From Hyperoodon ampullatus (Eukaryota; Chordata; Mammalia; Artiodactyla; Ziphiidae), in the NCBI GenBank assembly GCA_949752795.1, contig OX457060.1, forward strand, positions 104,668,949 to 104,732,948: a stretch of DNA of 64,000 bases, given 5' to 3'. Both the position numbers and the translations under genes were made by a program. The notes below the pieces were generated by a model, which saw nothing but the letters and a program-made list of their open reading frames with translations, did no database searches and was not told where the DNA came from. The stretch's first letter is position 1; each line of letters begins with the position of its first letter. Below are positions 39,036 to 50,123 of this stretch, in pieces.

Positions 39036-39190
39036 ATCTGGAGACCACTCGAGTGCCAGGATTTACCCTTTTGGTTGCTGGATTATAGGAAGAAGGGGGA
39101 CCTGACAGACTGGTCTGGAGACTCCTCTAATACCAAGATTTATCCCTTTGATTGCTAGATTATGGGGAAGGAAGTGAGGGGTTTGATATA
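39036..39190 (+). repeat. Imperfect tandem duplication, 77 bp unit
   Basis: Two head-to-tail units. ATCTGGAGACCACTCGAGTG in the first matches GTCTGGAGACTCCTCTAATA in the second, and GGATTATAGGAAGAAG matches AGATTATGGGGAAGG, always 77 bases apart. Surroundings at 38.92-39.45 kb read like part of an old LTR or other unique repeat that I cannot name. The 88-codon minus-strand frame across it is likely incidental. Confidence 0.8.
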
Positions 39191-40280
39191 CTGGGTTTAG
39201 GGGGCTACCTAGGGTACTTGAGGAATTAACCAGTACAGGTGCATTTCTATACTCACCTTCAGAAGTAACTTTGTCTGCTTCTAACCAGTATACAAATAAG
39301 TACAAAATTTTACCAACCAGAAGAGTCATACTTGTGCATACTTGGTGAATATTAGCCCTGATGACACCTATTAGTTTTGCACCCTTGGTAGTTTAACTAA
39401 CCTCCTTCAGTCAGCCAAGTGAAAGAAGGAAAGTGGTGAATTTCCTGGCTAGATATTTGGCTGCTCTAAGACCTCTTCCAGCTGATAGAATTTAGTCATC
39501 TCTCCTTTCTCTTTTCTTCTGACATCCAGTATTCATATCCTCAAAGAAAAGAGCGAGTCCCGCTAGAGAGCAGAGGAACTTCCATAATTTAAACCAAATG
39601 TAGAAAAGAAGCTGAGTTTACACTCAATTCTAACTTCCAACTCAAGGTTAGCTCTCCTGGGAGCAGATGTGGGAGTCTGTAGTTCTAGCTGAAGTATTTT
39701 CAGGGGGCCATCCTGTCTCTTCCTTTTCTCCCTTTTTGGCTCCAATGTTTTTTTTTTTCTTGTGTATAAATTATACAGTAATATCTCTGAACTGAATTGT
39801 TTGAAATGTAACCCTAATTATGATATCTTGTAGCAACAGTTATGCACAATAAATATCTATCAGCTTAATTTTGCACAGCTTTGTTGATTAGAAAACTGTT
39901 TTTTACTCATTCATCACAGTTATCACCTTGGAAAAATGATTGTCTTATTTCAAAGGGATATCACTGGCATGTCTCTGTATACTCTGCAAAGTGTGATTCT
40001 TCTATATGTTTGAGAGAATCACAACTAAAACCCCATGAATAATTCTGGACACCACACTGTAAAAAAAACCATAGTAAAATATATCACAAGAATTATCAGA
40101 GAACTGAAAAACAAATAGAAGATTTAAAGGGTGACTGAAAAACACAGGATTTACTAACAGTAAAGAAAAGAGAAATGTTGTGGATGCAAGATAAAGAAAG
40201 GTGAGAAGTTTATTTAAATTTCCTATTCCATATTAAAGGCCCTTTGCTTACAATCTGGCAACACAGTATTTTCTTTTCTT

Positions 40281-40454
40281 TTCTTTTTTCTTTTTTTTTT
40301 TTGCGATAAGCGGGCCTCTCACTGTTGTGGCCTCTCCAGTTGCGGAGCAGGCCTAGCCACTCCACGGCATGTGGTATCTTCCTGGACCGGGGCACGAACC
40401 GGTGTCCCCTGCATCGGCAGGCGGACTCTCAATCACTGCGCCACCAGGGAAGCC
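40281..40454 (-). repeat. CHR-2-like SINE with internal deletion, minus orientation
   Basis: T-rich tail, GCGATAAGCGGGCCTC, then GTTGCGGAGCA joined directly to GGCCTAGCCACTCC, so about 40 bp of the usual body (tRNA-unrelated middle with GGCCATGGCTCACG) is missing. It ends CCACCAGGGAAGCC. Flanking CAGTATTTTCTTTT occurs on both sides (from 40264 and 40455). It lies about 0.7 kb downstream of the exon 5 donor. Confidence 0.92.
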
Positions 40455-41148
40455 CAGTATTTTCTTTTTAATTAGGAAAAGATTGTCAGTGGAAAATACA
40501 GTTGATGAAATCACCATGAAATTTATATCCGGAAATTTTAAAGATCAGTGATTCCAACTGTTTTCACCAAGACCTCTTTTTACTAAGCTTCTCAATTCCA
40601 TATTTTTAATTTTTAAATACAAATTGTATCTATTAAATAAAATGTGTTTCTTTTCTTTGTTTTTAATTAATCAGAGAGTTTTAACTATCTGAGCTATACT
40701 ACCCAGAGCTTCTGGGGAGCATAAAATAACTGAATAACTATACACAAAATTTGATATAATTATAACTAAGGTAAAGACATTTATAGTTTTAAATATCATA
40801 CATAACTTTTTCCAAGCTAGATTCAATGTCTGTTAAGTTCTTCAAAATATGGAAATGCTGCAGGGAGCCCCATAAGTACTACCTCCAGAGCCCCAGATGT
40901 TTAAAGATTTCAAAGTGGGAAGCAATGGATTAAACTAGCTTTAAAATCACCTAACAAATATGATTTATTCTCACTTTGAAGAATTAAATTGAGCTATTTA
41001 ATGTACCATAACTGTCTAAAAGTGATAAAAAAGAATAACCTGGGGCTCTTTCAAATCTTTTTTTCCTACCCTTTCTTCCACTCTTTCTGTTAAAACTATT
41101 ACTTGGCTCTGAGATGGCAGGAGTAGGAAGCATCCAGCATGTACTCAC

Positions 41149-41484
41149 CAGCCTGGTTAGTTGTGATGCTGACTGCAGCAAACTGTCTTGGTGGTGAGCT
41201 CAGATCTGACACCCCATTAATGGCATCAATCTCAAAGGTGTAGTTAGTGTGTGCCAGGAGGTCTGTCACTGTCACCGTGGTGTTGGTGAGTCCATACTGT
41301 CGAGGAAGGAAGCGGACATTTGGGCTGCATGGCTCACACTGTTTTACGTTCCACCCACATTTTTTACATATGATGTTGAAGGTAACATCTTTCCGGCCTC
41401 CTGTGTCCAGGGGCCAACTCCAGTCCAGGATAACCGAGGTCTCATTTATATTAGATATAACATTTCTCGGTGCAGATGGAGGTC
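41149..41484 (-). CDS. EPHA3: EPHA3 exon 5 (first fibronectin type III domain)
   Basis: This exon encodes the first FN3 repeat of EPHA3, in the membrane-distal half of the extracellular stalk. It starts with GA (completing Arg, C|GA), then PPSAPRNVISNINETSVILD, continues through the Trp-rich strand (DWSWPLDTGG), and ends SITTNQA plus G, the first base of the next codon. The Eph-specific four-cysteine insert is present (ICKKCGWNVKQCEPC). Three N-glycosylation sequons are seen: NET, NTT and NYT, matching sites known in human EPHA3. Length is 336 bp, the usual Eph exon 5 size. The acceptor is CTACTTTGCAG and the donor is G|GTGAGT. About five of 112 residues differ from human EPHA3 as I recall it. 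EPHA5 is ruled out by the ICKKCGWNVKQCEPC and LTNTTVTVTDLLAHTNYTFE segments. The domain boundary at the N-terminus coincides with the exon boundary. Confidence 0.96.
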
Positions 41485-42165
41485 CTGCAAAGTAGTTCAA
41501 CAAAGATTAATGAGCCTCACTTCTGTTTTCTACTACAAGGGAAATCGATAATTTACAATGGAACTGAAAGAGGCAAATAACCATCTTGTCTTTATTATAT
41601 ACTTTTAATTCGTCCTCAGAGTATCCATGAGATTATAGACACATGGGTTCAAGAGTGCTGCCTTCCCCGAGCTATGAATGGGGGGAGATTTGACTCCAGG
41701 TTGAAGATGCATTCACAAAGTCCAACAAAGGAATTTACCACTAAATTCAATGTCCTTGTGAATAGTTATGAAAACTTTAGTATTAGTTTTATAAATCTTA
41801 GTTCTTTTTCCCTATGACCTATGACCAACATATAACAAGAGGGAATAGAAAAATAAAAATACAAATCCCATGCCTAAACCTCCCCTACCCTGTCAAAATT
41901 ATGCAAGATCTAAAACGAGATATAGAAAATTTTCTTTCCTTCTGGGTGTCTTGTTGCAGGAAGTGCTTTAAAAACTAATTCATTTTGTGTGATAAATGTT
42001 GCATTTGTGGTGAGCCAAGCATGGAGAGTGAAGCAGAGAAAGCTTTTAATTTGCACATGGAGAGCAGAAGGAAATGGGCCAAATGCTTTAAAAAAAACAC
42101 AATAATAATAAGAAAAAAGGAAATAAAACAAACATGGAGGCATGGGTTGCAGCGAAACTACTCAC
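41485..42165 (-). other. EPHA3: EPHA3 intron 4, complete
   Basis: A complete 681 bp phase 1 intron between exons 4 and 5. It begins GTGAGTAG and ends CTACTTTGCAG in the sense direction. No recognisable interspersed repeat or additional exon is seen inside it. Small open frames on both strands look like chance. Confidence 0.92.
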
Positions 42166-42321
42166 GGGTACAAGCCATGGATGGAGGGTCTTTGTCTGCT
42201 CGGAAGTAATTATTCTCACACCTGCAGTTCACTGAACCATCTTCGTGAGTAGAACTGTGAGTTGGGCACTTAGCACACTGCACGTTACCATCCGAAGGCT
42301 TGTAGAAACCTGGTCGACAAG
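42166..42321 (-). CDS. EPHA3: EPHA3 exon 4 (end of cysteine-rich, EGF-like region)
   Basis: This exon encodes part of the extracellular juxta-ligand-binding region of the ephrin receptor EPHA3, a type I membrane receptor tyrosine kinase that binds GPI-anchored ephrin-A ligands and guides axon and cell positioning. It opens with CT, completing a split Ala codon, then reads CRPGFYKPSDGNVQCAKC and runs to ENNYFRADKDPPSMACT. It ends with C, the first base of a split Arg codon. Six cysteines are visible (CRPG, CAKC, NCRC, MACT), as in the Ephrin_rec_like/EGF-like module. The acceptor is a T-rich tract ending TTTGTAG and the donor is CCC|GTGAGT. The length of 156 bp is the standard Eph exon 4 length. 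The reading frame continues exactly into the next exon. Compared with human EPHA3 from memory, about seven of 52 residues differ, but all cysteines are kept. EPHA3 is preferred over EPHA5 because of the next exon. Confidence 0.95.
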
Positions 42322-43354
42322 CTACAAACAAAATGACTCTTTTAAGATTTTGTGATAATTTTGAAAATATATTCTTGAAAATACATAAAACAGATTTCAG
42401 GAGGCTAAGGCATGCATTCATTATGAATAAAATCAATCTCATTCATTATGAATAAAATCTATTTCCTTCTCCCAGAATTCATAGAAGCAAATAATGTGGC
42501 CCAATGTAGTTTCTCCACATATACGTTTGTATTTGCATCAAATGTTAAGGGGGAAAAAAACCCCCACAAGATTTAGATTATTTTGGCACTAGAGTGTGAT
42601 GAAATTTCCAACTCATGTTTTCACAGCTTTACTTGGCATTGGACTATTTGTGAAGAAAATAAAGCAAAGCCATGTCATCATGCAGCCATTCCCTTTTTAA
42701 ACATGATGCAATGTGTACAGTCTCTGCAGTTAGTACTTAATATAGTACCCACTTGTTTTCTAATTAGTTTCTGTGTGAACAACTTTAACCCCACAAATTG
42801 TAAGCAACTGAAGGAAGAAATCACGGCTGTGTCTACATTTTAAGATTCTTGATACTTGGTTCTCCTGAGCTATGATACTTTGTTTGCCCTTGACAGTGTC
42901 ATTCCCTAACTTCTCTGGTAATGGCCTAAAGGAAAGGTCTTAATTTATTTCCTTGTCTGTATCTCAAATACACAGGGAGGTATAATTTCTATTTAAACTG
43001 ATATACTTGTGAATTATTACTAGATTAACACTTTTAAAAATAACTATGTTATCTTCTTTCTTTCCGGTTATATCTCTGAATGACATGTTTTTTTTTTTAA
43101 GCCCAATGAACTTGTTACCAGATATTATTTCAGCTGCCCATTTAATATTCACTATCTATTTACAGCTCTTACAGAAATGTCTCCATTATAGTATTTTCAT
43201 CTAATCTGATATAAAATTTAAAATGCTGTACTGTTTTATTTGGTCCATTTTCATAATTACCCTGAGAACTGAAATCATAGTGAAAACCCTAACAAAAGTC
43301 CCTTGACATTCCTTTGAGGAAGGAATTCAGGATCTTAAACTTTTAAGTTTCTTT

Positions 43355-43382
43355 GGAAGCCAATAATTGGAAGCCAATAATT
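43355..43382 (+). repeat. Perfect 14 bp tandem duplication
   Basis: GGAAGCCAATAATT occurs twice in a row with no mismatch; a simple replication slippage product. Confidence 0.95.
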
Positions 43383-44285
43383 TCTTAAGTCTCTAAAACT
43401 CAACTTCAAAGCTGCATTGAGATTTGATGGCTTAAACCACTTAAATAGAGACTAGACCCTACAGACTATGTTTATCGCTGAATTCCAAAATTGTTTTGTA
43501 TCAACCTCATATTGTGAATAACAGGTTATTTGCATTCAAATAAAACCTGTGTGAATAAATCTTAACTTTTATAATCACTAAATGTATTTTAAAAGATAAC
43601 ACACTGTATCTATAATAGTGTATCTTCCTACTGAACATTTCTTGGGAGATAACACTCCCAAGGAAAATACATTGACAAGACCAACAATTAGAATAACTTA
43701 AAATGATAGTAATCATTAATCTAGTCTTGCTGTTTTCAAGTTCCTACTAAGAATGGCTGCTCAAGGACCATATTACATTAAATTGAACAACTTTTGGTAC
43801 CATACTGAGAGCCAGTCAAATAAATTCTATTGCCCTAACCAAACTTGGATTAGGATTATAAACTTTTGAACATTGTCCTTAAGCACTGGTTAGAAAGGTC
43901 CACTCATATCTCATGTCATATTGCCTCAGGGGGAAATGATATAAAGTATAAACAAACTATGCACTTAACTTCTGGTTTCAATTTAGCTCATTATTGAGTG
44001 CCTTTAAATTTGCAAGAGGGCATTGCTGAGTCTTTAAAAGATTAAGTTGCAGTGTTCCAATGTACTTTGTTATTTTGTTTGCTTGTAAATTTATCTCTGT
44101 GTTTTTATTTCAGGCTTTTATAGTTTTTACAACATTAGGCATAAAGGTATTCACTAAACACTCAATGACTTTTTGTTAATACTATAAACAGCTATACTAT
44201 GTGATACTTAAAGACAAGATAGCCATACAATCACTTAGCTATAGCACCACAGCACAGAATTTCTGATAGTATTGATACTTTCAAA

Positions 44286-44308
44286 TACTTTCAACAGTAT
44301 TGAAAGTA
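44286..44308. other. Perfect 9 bp inverted repeat (hairpin)
   Basis: TACTTTCAA, five-base spacer CAGTA, TTGAAAGTA. A second TACTTTCAA lies 10 bases to the left (44276-44284), so two alternative hairpins could form. Confidence 0.8.
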
Positions 44309-44727
44309 GCTATAGTTATTAAGCCTAGAAGTTAAGAATGTGACTTGAACTAGTAACCAGACTTTAATTACGAGTAAATAATAACCTTAGAGATGAGAAG
44401 AGTAAAAGATAGGTAGGCACATATACATGCAGTTTAATAAATATCTGTCAATCATCTACTTTTGTTCAGTCTCCTCGTTAGTCTTAAAGATACAAATGTC
44501 CCTAATTCTGTCCATCCCAAAAAGGCCCTTGAAATTTGAAAGCAGGCAACAGAAATTTAACACAGGCCACATGGAGCAAGCACTCCATTCTGATTGATCT
44601 GTTGGAAGAAATACACAGAAGGACTCCCATTTGAGAAAGATTAAGACAGTACGAGTTGGCCTGTAAGAAGCATAATTAAATACACAAATAGATCAACATG
44701 AAAAGACAAACTGTTAACTAGAGAAAT

Positions 44728-45140
44728 GTGGTGGGTACTCTTGGTTACATACTCAATATCTCAGTCCTGCTTCCTGTTTGCTAATAGAATCCTGATTTTG
44801 TTCAGAACTGCATTCTGCCAAGTACTCCCTAACTCAGATCATTGCATATAGGGGTGGATGGTCAAAGTTATGGCCAAAGAGATGGCTAAAGAGATACAAA
44901 CAGAACTCTGATGAAAGTCTCTGGGATACCTTGCATTGCTTATGGGCATAATGACTTACAAGAGACACTAAGTTAAAGGTCAAGAAAATCAGAGAGATGT
45001 GTACCCTGGTCTTGTTGACCCAGCAAGCACCAATCTCAGGATTTCTTATAATGTCAGAAAAGTAAAACCTTGTTTGTTTAAGTCACTGTAGTCAAGTTTT
45101 CTTTTACTTGCAGTAGAAAGCATTTCTAAATGATAAAAGA
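44728..45140 (+). repeat. Probable MaLR/ERVL-type LTR fragment
   Basis: Contains TTGTTTAAGTCACTGTAGTC followed by TTTTCTTTTACTTGCAG and AAAGCATTTCTAAATGATA, the typical 3' end of a class III LTR, with GATGGTCAAAGTTATGG-like sequence upstream. The start is uncertain. Non-coding. Confidence 0.5.
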
Positions 45141-45334
45141 GACAAAGAGAATTCAGTTGAGATGTATTAATTATATAGAATAGCTTAATGGAGCTAAAAA
45201 GATCTTAAGAAAACCCAGTGGTCAATTGGTGTGTTTTGCGTCTGAAAATCCAGGATGTTAGGTGACACACAGTTAGGGACAGACTCTACTCTGCATCTTC
45301 TGGCACCTGGTAGCTAGCTGATAGGATTTAATCA

Positions 45335-45420
45335 TCAATTAACAGATATTCATTGAATGCTAACTCTATCCTGAGTACAATGCTAGTTTCTATGGTAATA
45401 TCCTAAATTTGGTAGACACT
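45335..45420 (-). repeat. Short L2 3' end, minus orientation
   Basis: AACAGATATTCATTGAATGC, TAACTCTATCCTGAGTAC and AATGCTAG, a reverse L2 terminus. Confidence 0.5.
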
Positions 45421-45439
45421 TTTACTCTTTAGAAAGGAC

Positions 45440-45600
45440 TTTCAAATATACCATCCCAATTAAATCTCACAACAGTTCTATTGAAATAATCAAGGTAGAT
45501 ATTAATTTTCTTATTTTACAGAATGAACAATTGAAGCACAAACAGAATGCCCAAGATAACAAAGAAATTCATAGGCCGAATAAGCAAGAAAATTTTGGCT
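45440..45600 (-). repeat. MIR element, minus orientation
   Basis: AATCTCACAACAGTTCTATT, ATTTTACAGAATGAACAATT and GCCCAAGATAACAAAG are the reversed MIR core (tcctcacaaca / ttttacagatgagg). Confidence 0.62.
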
Positions 45601-46407
45601 TTTAATTTTATGTAAATCACTCATTAAAAGCAAATTATTTTCCTACCAATTCTAAGCTGTTGGTATGACATTGAAGAATAGTCATCTAAAAAATTTAATG
45701 CAACACATTTAATTAAACACATGCAAGTCTTTTTTCATCTATTTCTAGTTAAGACACCATTTCAGAAAGGCTGATGTTCTCTTGTATTCTCCAGGATTTT
45801 CTATCTATTTGAGGTGTAACATTGTTATGGGCAGATGAGCAATTGAACTTTTGTTGGAAGGGCAGAGGTTGTCTGTCAACTTTAAGAATAGGGTGACCCC
45901 ACTATATGTGGGAGCCATACAAGTAAATTTCCTTATTCTTGATACAAACAGAATCTCTAAATCCTCGACTCATACTGTTCAACAAATTTGAGAATATGAC
46001 TGAAAAGTTTGTATTCACTAATAAAATTATTATACTGGAAAGAAACATTATCTTTAAATGTATAAGGGGTAATTCTTTATATATTTACTTCAAACTTTTT
46101 CCCACCAATGAGTAATCTCCCTCCCTTGCAATAAATCATCTTGTACTGAAATACCTATCCTTTTGTTATACCTTCTTCATCCTTAAAAAAAATCCTCATG
46201 GAAAAATTTGAAAGTCTACCTCTATGGGGCATTAGTACTTGTGTTTCATTATCTTTGCTTATGGTAGCAGAAGCAATGATTGTCATTTAAAAGTATCTCC
46301 TTCCCTTCCTTGAATATAAAACTGCTAATATAACAATGTGCACATTTCTCTCCTTATGCATTACGTTAGAGAATGAGAAGGTTCAGTATGCAAAAAGTAA
46401 AACCCAG

Positions 46408-46615
46408 GGCTTCCCTGGTGGCACAGTGGTTGAGAGTCCGCCTGCCGTTGCAGAGGACACGGGTTCATGCCCCGGTCCGGGAAGGTCCCACATGCCTCGG
46501 AGCGGATGGGCCCATAAGCCATGGCCGCTGAGCCTGTGCATCCGGAGCCTGTGCTCCACAACGGGAGAGGCCACAACAAGGAAAGGCCCACGTAACGCAA
46601 AAAAAAAAAAAAAAA
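46408..46615 (+). repeat. CHR-2-like SINE upstream of exon 4
   Basis: Starts GGCTTCCCTGGTGGCACAG, B box GGGTTCATGCC, ends GGCCCACGTAACGC plus a long poly(A). The duplication AAAAAGTAAAACCCAG(G) is at 46392-46407 and ends near 46632. It is opposite in orientation to the SINE at 40.3 kb; the two bracket exons 4 and 5. Confidence 0.95.
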
Positions 46616-47544
46616 AAAAAGTAAAACCCAGGTAAGGAGTGGAAAGTAGATATGTTAATGTGTTTTCTTACCTAAAGGAAGTCTTTGTCAACTTATTACA
46701 GAATATCAAATAACAGAGAACATGCAAGAAAGGTAAACAAATTAATACTAATTCAGGTTTATCCAGCTTTAAGTTAAAAAAAAAAACAAACAAACAAACT
46801 TCTGCTATATACTTAAGGCCTTCCCTGTGTTGGCCAGCTAGAAAGCAATACTTAACTAAGGTGGAAATGCACATATTCAAAGACTGCTGCCAAAATGACA
46901 GAATTCTGATTTACATCTTTCCTCCCATAACCCAGTAGTACATGTTCTTGTCAGTCAAACACTGGTAGAATTATTCATAGATTTCTACCTCAGGGTAGTA
47001 AAACCAAAGAGTGATTAAACAGTGTAAGATCTTTTAAGTGGAGGCAAACTGCTGCCCCTTTTTGGGTCCCAGAGACGTTTTATCCCCTTGCTGTAATGGA
47101 GATTTTTGAACTAGTTAATTGTGGCAGGAACTTTGGGCTTTGAATAAGCAAAGTAGGAATGATACACGAAGCTAAATTAACCATTAAAAATGGGATGTAG
47201 CACCTCCTCAAATCCTACTGGATATCATCATGGATTTACTAGGAATCAGACTTGTTCATGTAATGTTTGGATTTCATTTATTCACTTTCAAAAACCAAAC
47301 ATGTACTGATCTCCTAAGATGACCTAGATATTTTATTGTGTCCAGTCACAGTGATAAAATTCACAATCCTAGCTTTAAACAGGAGACCAATTAATTCCAT
47401 ATGGTGCCGTTATTTTAGAAATGGATCTTCTCACTTGAGAATGTAAGTGCTAAGACACTTTGCAACACAACATTTTTAAGTAATCTTCACCGAGAAATTC
47501 CTTAATTTCACTTCTCTATATCCCAACTCTTCAAGGTTTTCAGC

Positions 47545-47665
47545 ATCTTACAGGAAGACCACTAGACTGGGAAAGAGGAAACGTAGGTTTTGATCTAGTT
47601 TTTTTCTACTAAATAGGTATTATCTCAAAGTCACTGACCAGGTGTCTTCCAGTTTTTATGAGGTA
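47545..47665 (+). repeat. Probable MIR element
   Basis: GACCACTAGACTGGGAAAGA, AAACGTAGGTTTTGATCTAG and CAAAGTCACTGACCAGG follow the first half of MIR. Confidence 0.5.
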
Positions 47666-47824
47666 GCTGGGGTAGTGACTTCCTCTTCTAAAATAAGTTT
47701 GAAGATTCATTTTTAGTTATTATTAACTCTTCCCAGATTAGATCCTGAGCAATGTAGAGATACGAGTTTTTTCCTATTCACTTTGCATGCTCCGTGTCCA
47801 GCACATTGCCCAGCACCTAGCAGT

Positions 47825-47860
47825 TGATGAAATACATTTTTTGGTGAAATACATTTTTTA
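47825..47860 (+). repeat. Short tandem duplication, 20 bp unit
   Basis: TGAAATACATTTTTTGG is followed by TGAAATACATTTTTTAA. Confidence 0.85.
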
Positions 47861-49289
47861 AATGAATAATTAACTTGTAACCAATTGTCCTCTCTGGATT
47901 TCAATTTCTTCATTTATCAAATCATGGGTATCGACTATCTTGTCTCTTAATACTCTTCAGGCTAGACACTTTAAAAGGTTAATGCTTCATGTACCAAAAT
48001 TTGTAGGATTCCTAGAACTTTCTAAGTAGAAAAAAATAGAAAAAGCATCTTCACTTTCGTCTGTGCTTTAAGGATTAAAATTAGCCATTGAAATTACAAA
48101 ATCACATAGGGCAACAAGACAAAGAAAAGAGGCTCTCTTCTGATTTAAAAGAAATATACTTGAATCAAGAAATGACAGGTTTTTGCCCTTCTCAGTGTTT
48201 TTCTATATCAGAGCAGTATATATTCAAAGGGTATGTGGATTTCATGATTGGATGTATTGAATGATAAATTCACTGCCAAGCAAATAATTCCATGTTATTA
48301 TACTTTCATCTTACCCAGTAGCATAATAAAACTATATTTCATAATATTCTTCCTTTTATGTATATTTTAGATAGAGTAGAATGTTTAAAAGCTGGGAAAT
48401 CTTATAGGAATAAATAAAATATTAAAATATTGATATTAATTATTATTTTAAATTTTTTAAATGTAGGAAGGTGTGATTTTCCTTTTCTCTTTTAACAGTA
48501 AGGAAAACTAGCACGATACTGAAAACACAATTTAAAAGACAAAACATTTTCCTTCTGTTAGTCTGAAGTAAGGTTTTATTTGTCTTTTTCTTGTTAATCT
48601 ACCTTTTAGTTCCTCTATTTTAAGTGCCCAGTCAGTGAGAGTATGCATGTTCATTTACTAAGCGAACCCCAAAACTTATTGAAAAAACCCCAGGATGGGC
48701 CACAGTAGAATAAAAATGAAGAAGCTCTTGCCAAATGTTAATTTTCTATTGAGAACACTAAAAATATGAATAAAATAATAGAAGGAAGCCAAAATAATAC
48801 CAATTTGTAATAAATGAATTAGAAATATTTTGGGAATCTGCTGATTCCATATTTATAAAGAGGTAAGAATAAAACAGGAACTAAATACTATGGGTCAGTA
48901 GTGGGGTAAAATAACAAACTACCAGCTTTGGAAAAATATAAAGAAAAAAGTATGAAATAGGGAGTATTATGAGCACTAGCTATACAATGAATAATAATTA
49001 TAAAAAAGCTTCCAGATAGAATCTTGGCCTCATTCCCAAAACACATAGCACACTTTTCCTCTAAGATGTAATTGATGGGCTTGAGTTATGCTGATACAGA
49101 GAATGGGTAAAGTTACCATAGTGAAAGGAAAACAAATGCACTTAGTAAACCATGGTGGCTACTGTTGAAAGAAAGTAGACAGCTTTTCAATTGCAAAGTG
49201 AATTTTGTCTTCAGTTGACTAATGTGGTTGACTTTTAAGAGAAAACATGGTCCTAATTAAGGGTTAAAAGGCTCATTTCAATTTGAATT

Positions 49290-49720
49290 AACTTTAAATT
49301 AAAAAATAGAGCTGTTGGTAAATAGGGTCCTTTTAGTATTCAGACCTGAGCTCTATACACACAGGGCTATATTATCAATTCCCAGCCATAAACACAAATT
49401 AATGACCAGAAGCAGCACTGACTAAACAGATGATTTCCTGGCCTTGCAATTCCAGGCCTGACAGGGTCTATTTGCCAGTACAAGGTCAAAGCAACTGTTT
49501 ATTCCCAAAATGAGCTGTACTCCACAATCTTACAGGAACTCTATTCTTTGCTATTTGAATAGAGGTACAATGCTTTGAGGCAAGGCAGAGGCATTTCAAT
49601 ACACTGGTAGTGGCTACGTTCAGTCATTAAACCCTGCCTGCAATGTGCAGCATTTACAAAGTGATCAAGTGTTTCCTTCTTCTGTTCCTTCACTGTTCAA
49701 TAAAAAAAGCCTAAGGCAAA
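49290..49720. other. Repeat-free stretch in intron 3, possible conserved element
   Basis: Unique sequence of more balanced composition than its surroundings, with CAAATTAATGACC, GGCCTTGCAATTCCAGGCC (an imperfect palindrome) and CATTTACAAAGTGATCAAG. No repeats and no gene. Enhancer role is only a guess. Confidence 0.3.
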
Positions 49721-50092
49721 ATGCCACCATACTATTACACACAACAGAATCAATCACAATCTAGTGTGGCTCAAAGATAGCTTAGTAACAAGACTTTATT
49801 GCATTTGTTGTTGTTCCATCAGATTTAGCAAGACAGGTGCCAGTAACACTGAAATATGTTCAATGTATGTTCACCACCAAGAGAATGTTAAAAGAGACCC
49901 TGGTCCTAAGGATGCTGTGTTTTGCCAGCTTTTCAGTTGTCTTCTACTTTCAAGGAAGAACGGTGTGCTTTAGGAGTAGGACTAGTTGAGTTTTTCTATT
50001 CTTAATTATCAATGCTCAGAGAATGAGACCCATCAATAAAATTTACAAATTCATAGAAACATATATGTTATGAACAGGTAAATACTAAAACC

Positions 50093-50123
50093 GGGAGGGA
50101 AGAGGGGAGGTGGGGGAGGAAGG

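Larger units (their letters stand above)
1..41148 (-). other. EPHA3: EPHA3 intron 5, partial (5' portion of intron)
   Basis: All sequence left of exon 5 lies downstream in the gene and is taken as intron 5, starting with the GTGAGT donor at 41148. I looked for exon 6 (start of the second FN3 domain, expected to open with the rest of a split Ala codon and a proline/serine-rich start) and did not find it, so the intron runs past the left edge. The intron is therefore at least 41 kb. This agrees with EPHA3 being a large gene with long introns. Confidence 0.85.
42443..44727. other. Unassigned intronic sequence near exon 4
   Basis: AT-rich, largely repeat-free apart from the 14 bp tandem at 43.36 kb and the hairpin at 44.29 kb. 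No coding evidence. Confidence 0.5.
46633..49289. other. Unassigned intronic sequence
   Basis: Apart from the MIR-like piece at 47.6 kb and a 20 bp duplication, no repeats or genes were recognised; composition is AT-rich, especially 48.3-48.5 kb. Confidence 0.5.

Noticed and set aside
1..41148. EPHA3 exon 6 or later exons
   Set aside because: No minus-strand frame with second-FN3, transmembrane or kinase features was found; the intron continues past the left edge.
41247..41551. Plus-strand frames of 82-100 codons opposite exon 5
   Set aside because: They are antisense shadows of the conserved FN3 exon.
41149..42321. Assignment to another Eph receptor (EPHA5, EPHA6, EPHA4)
   Set aside because: The FN3 sequence with ICKKCGWNVKQCEPC and the NTTVTVTDLLAHTNYTFE segment fits EPHA3; the paralogues differ strongly there.
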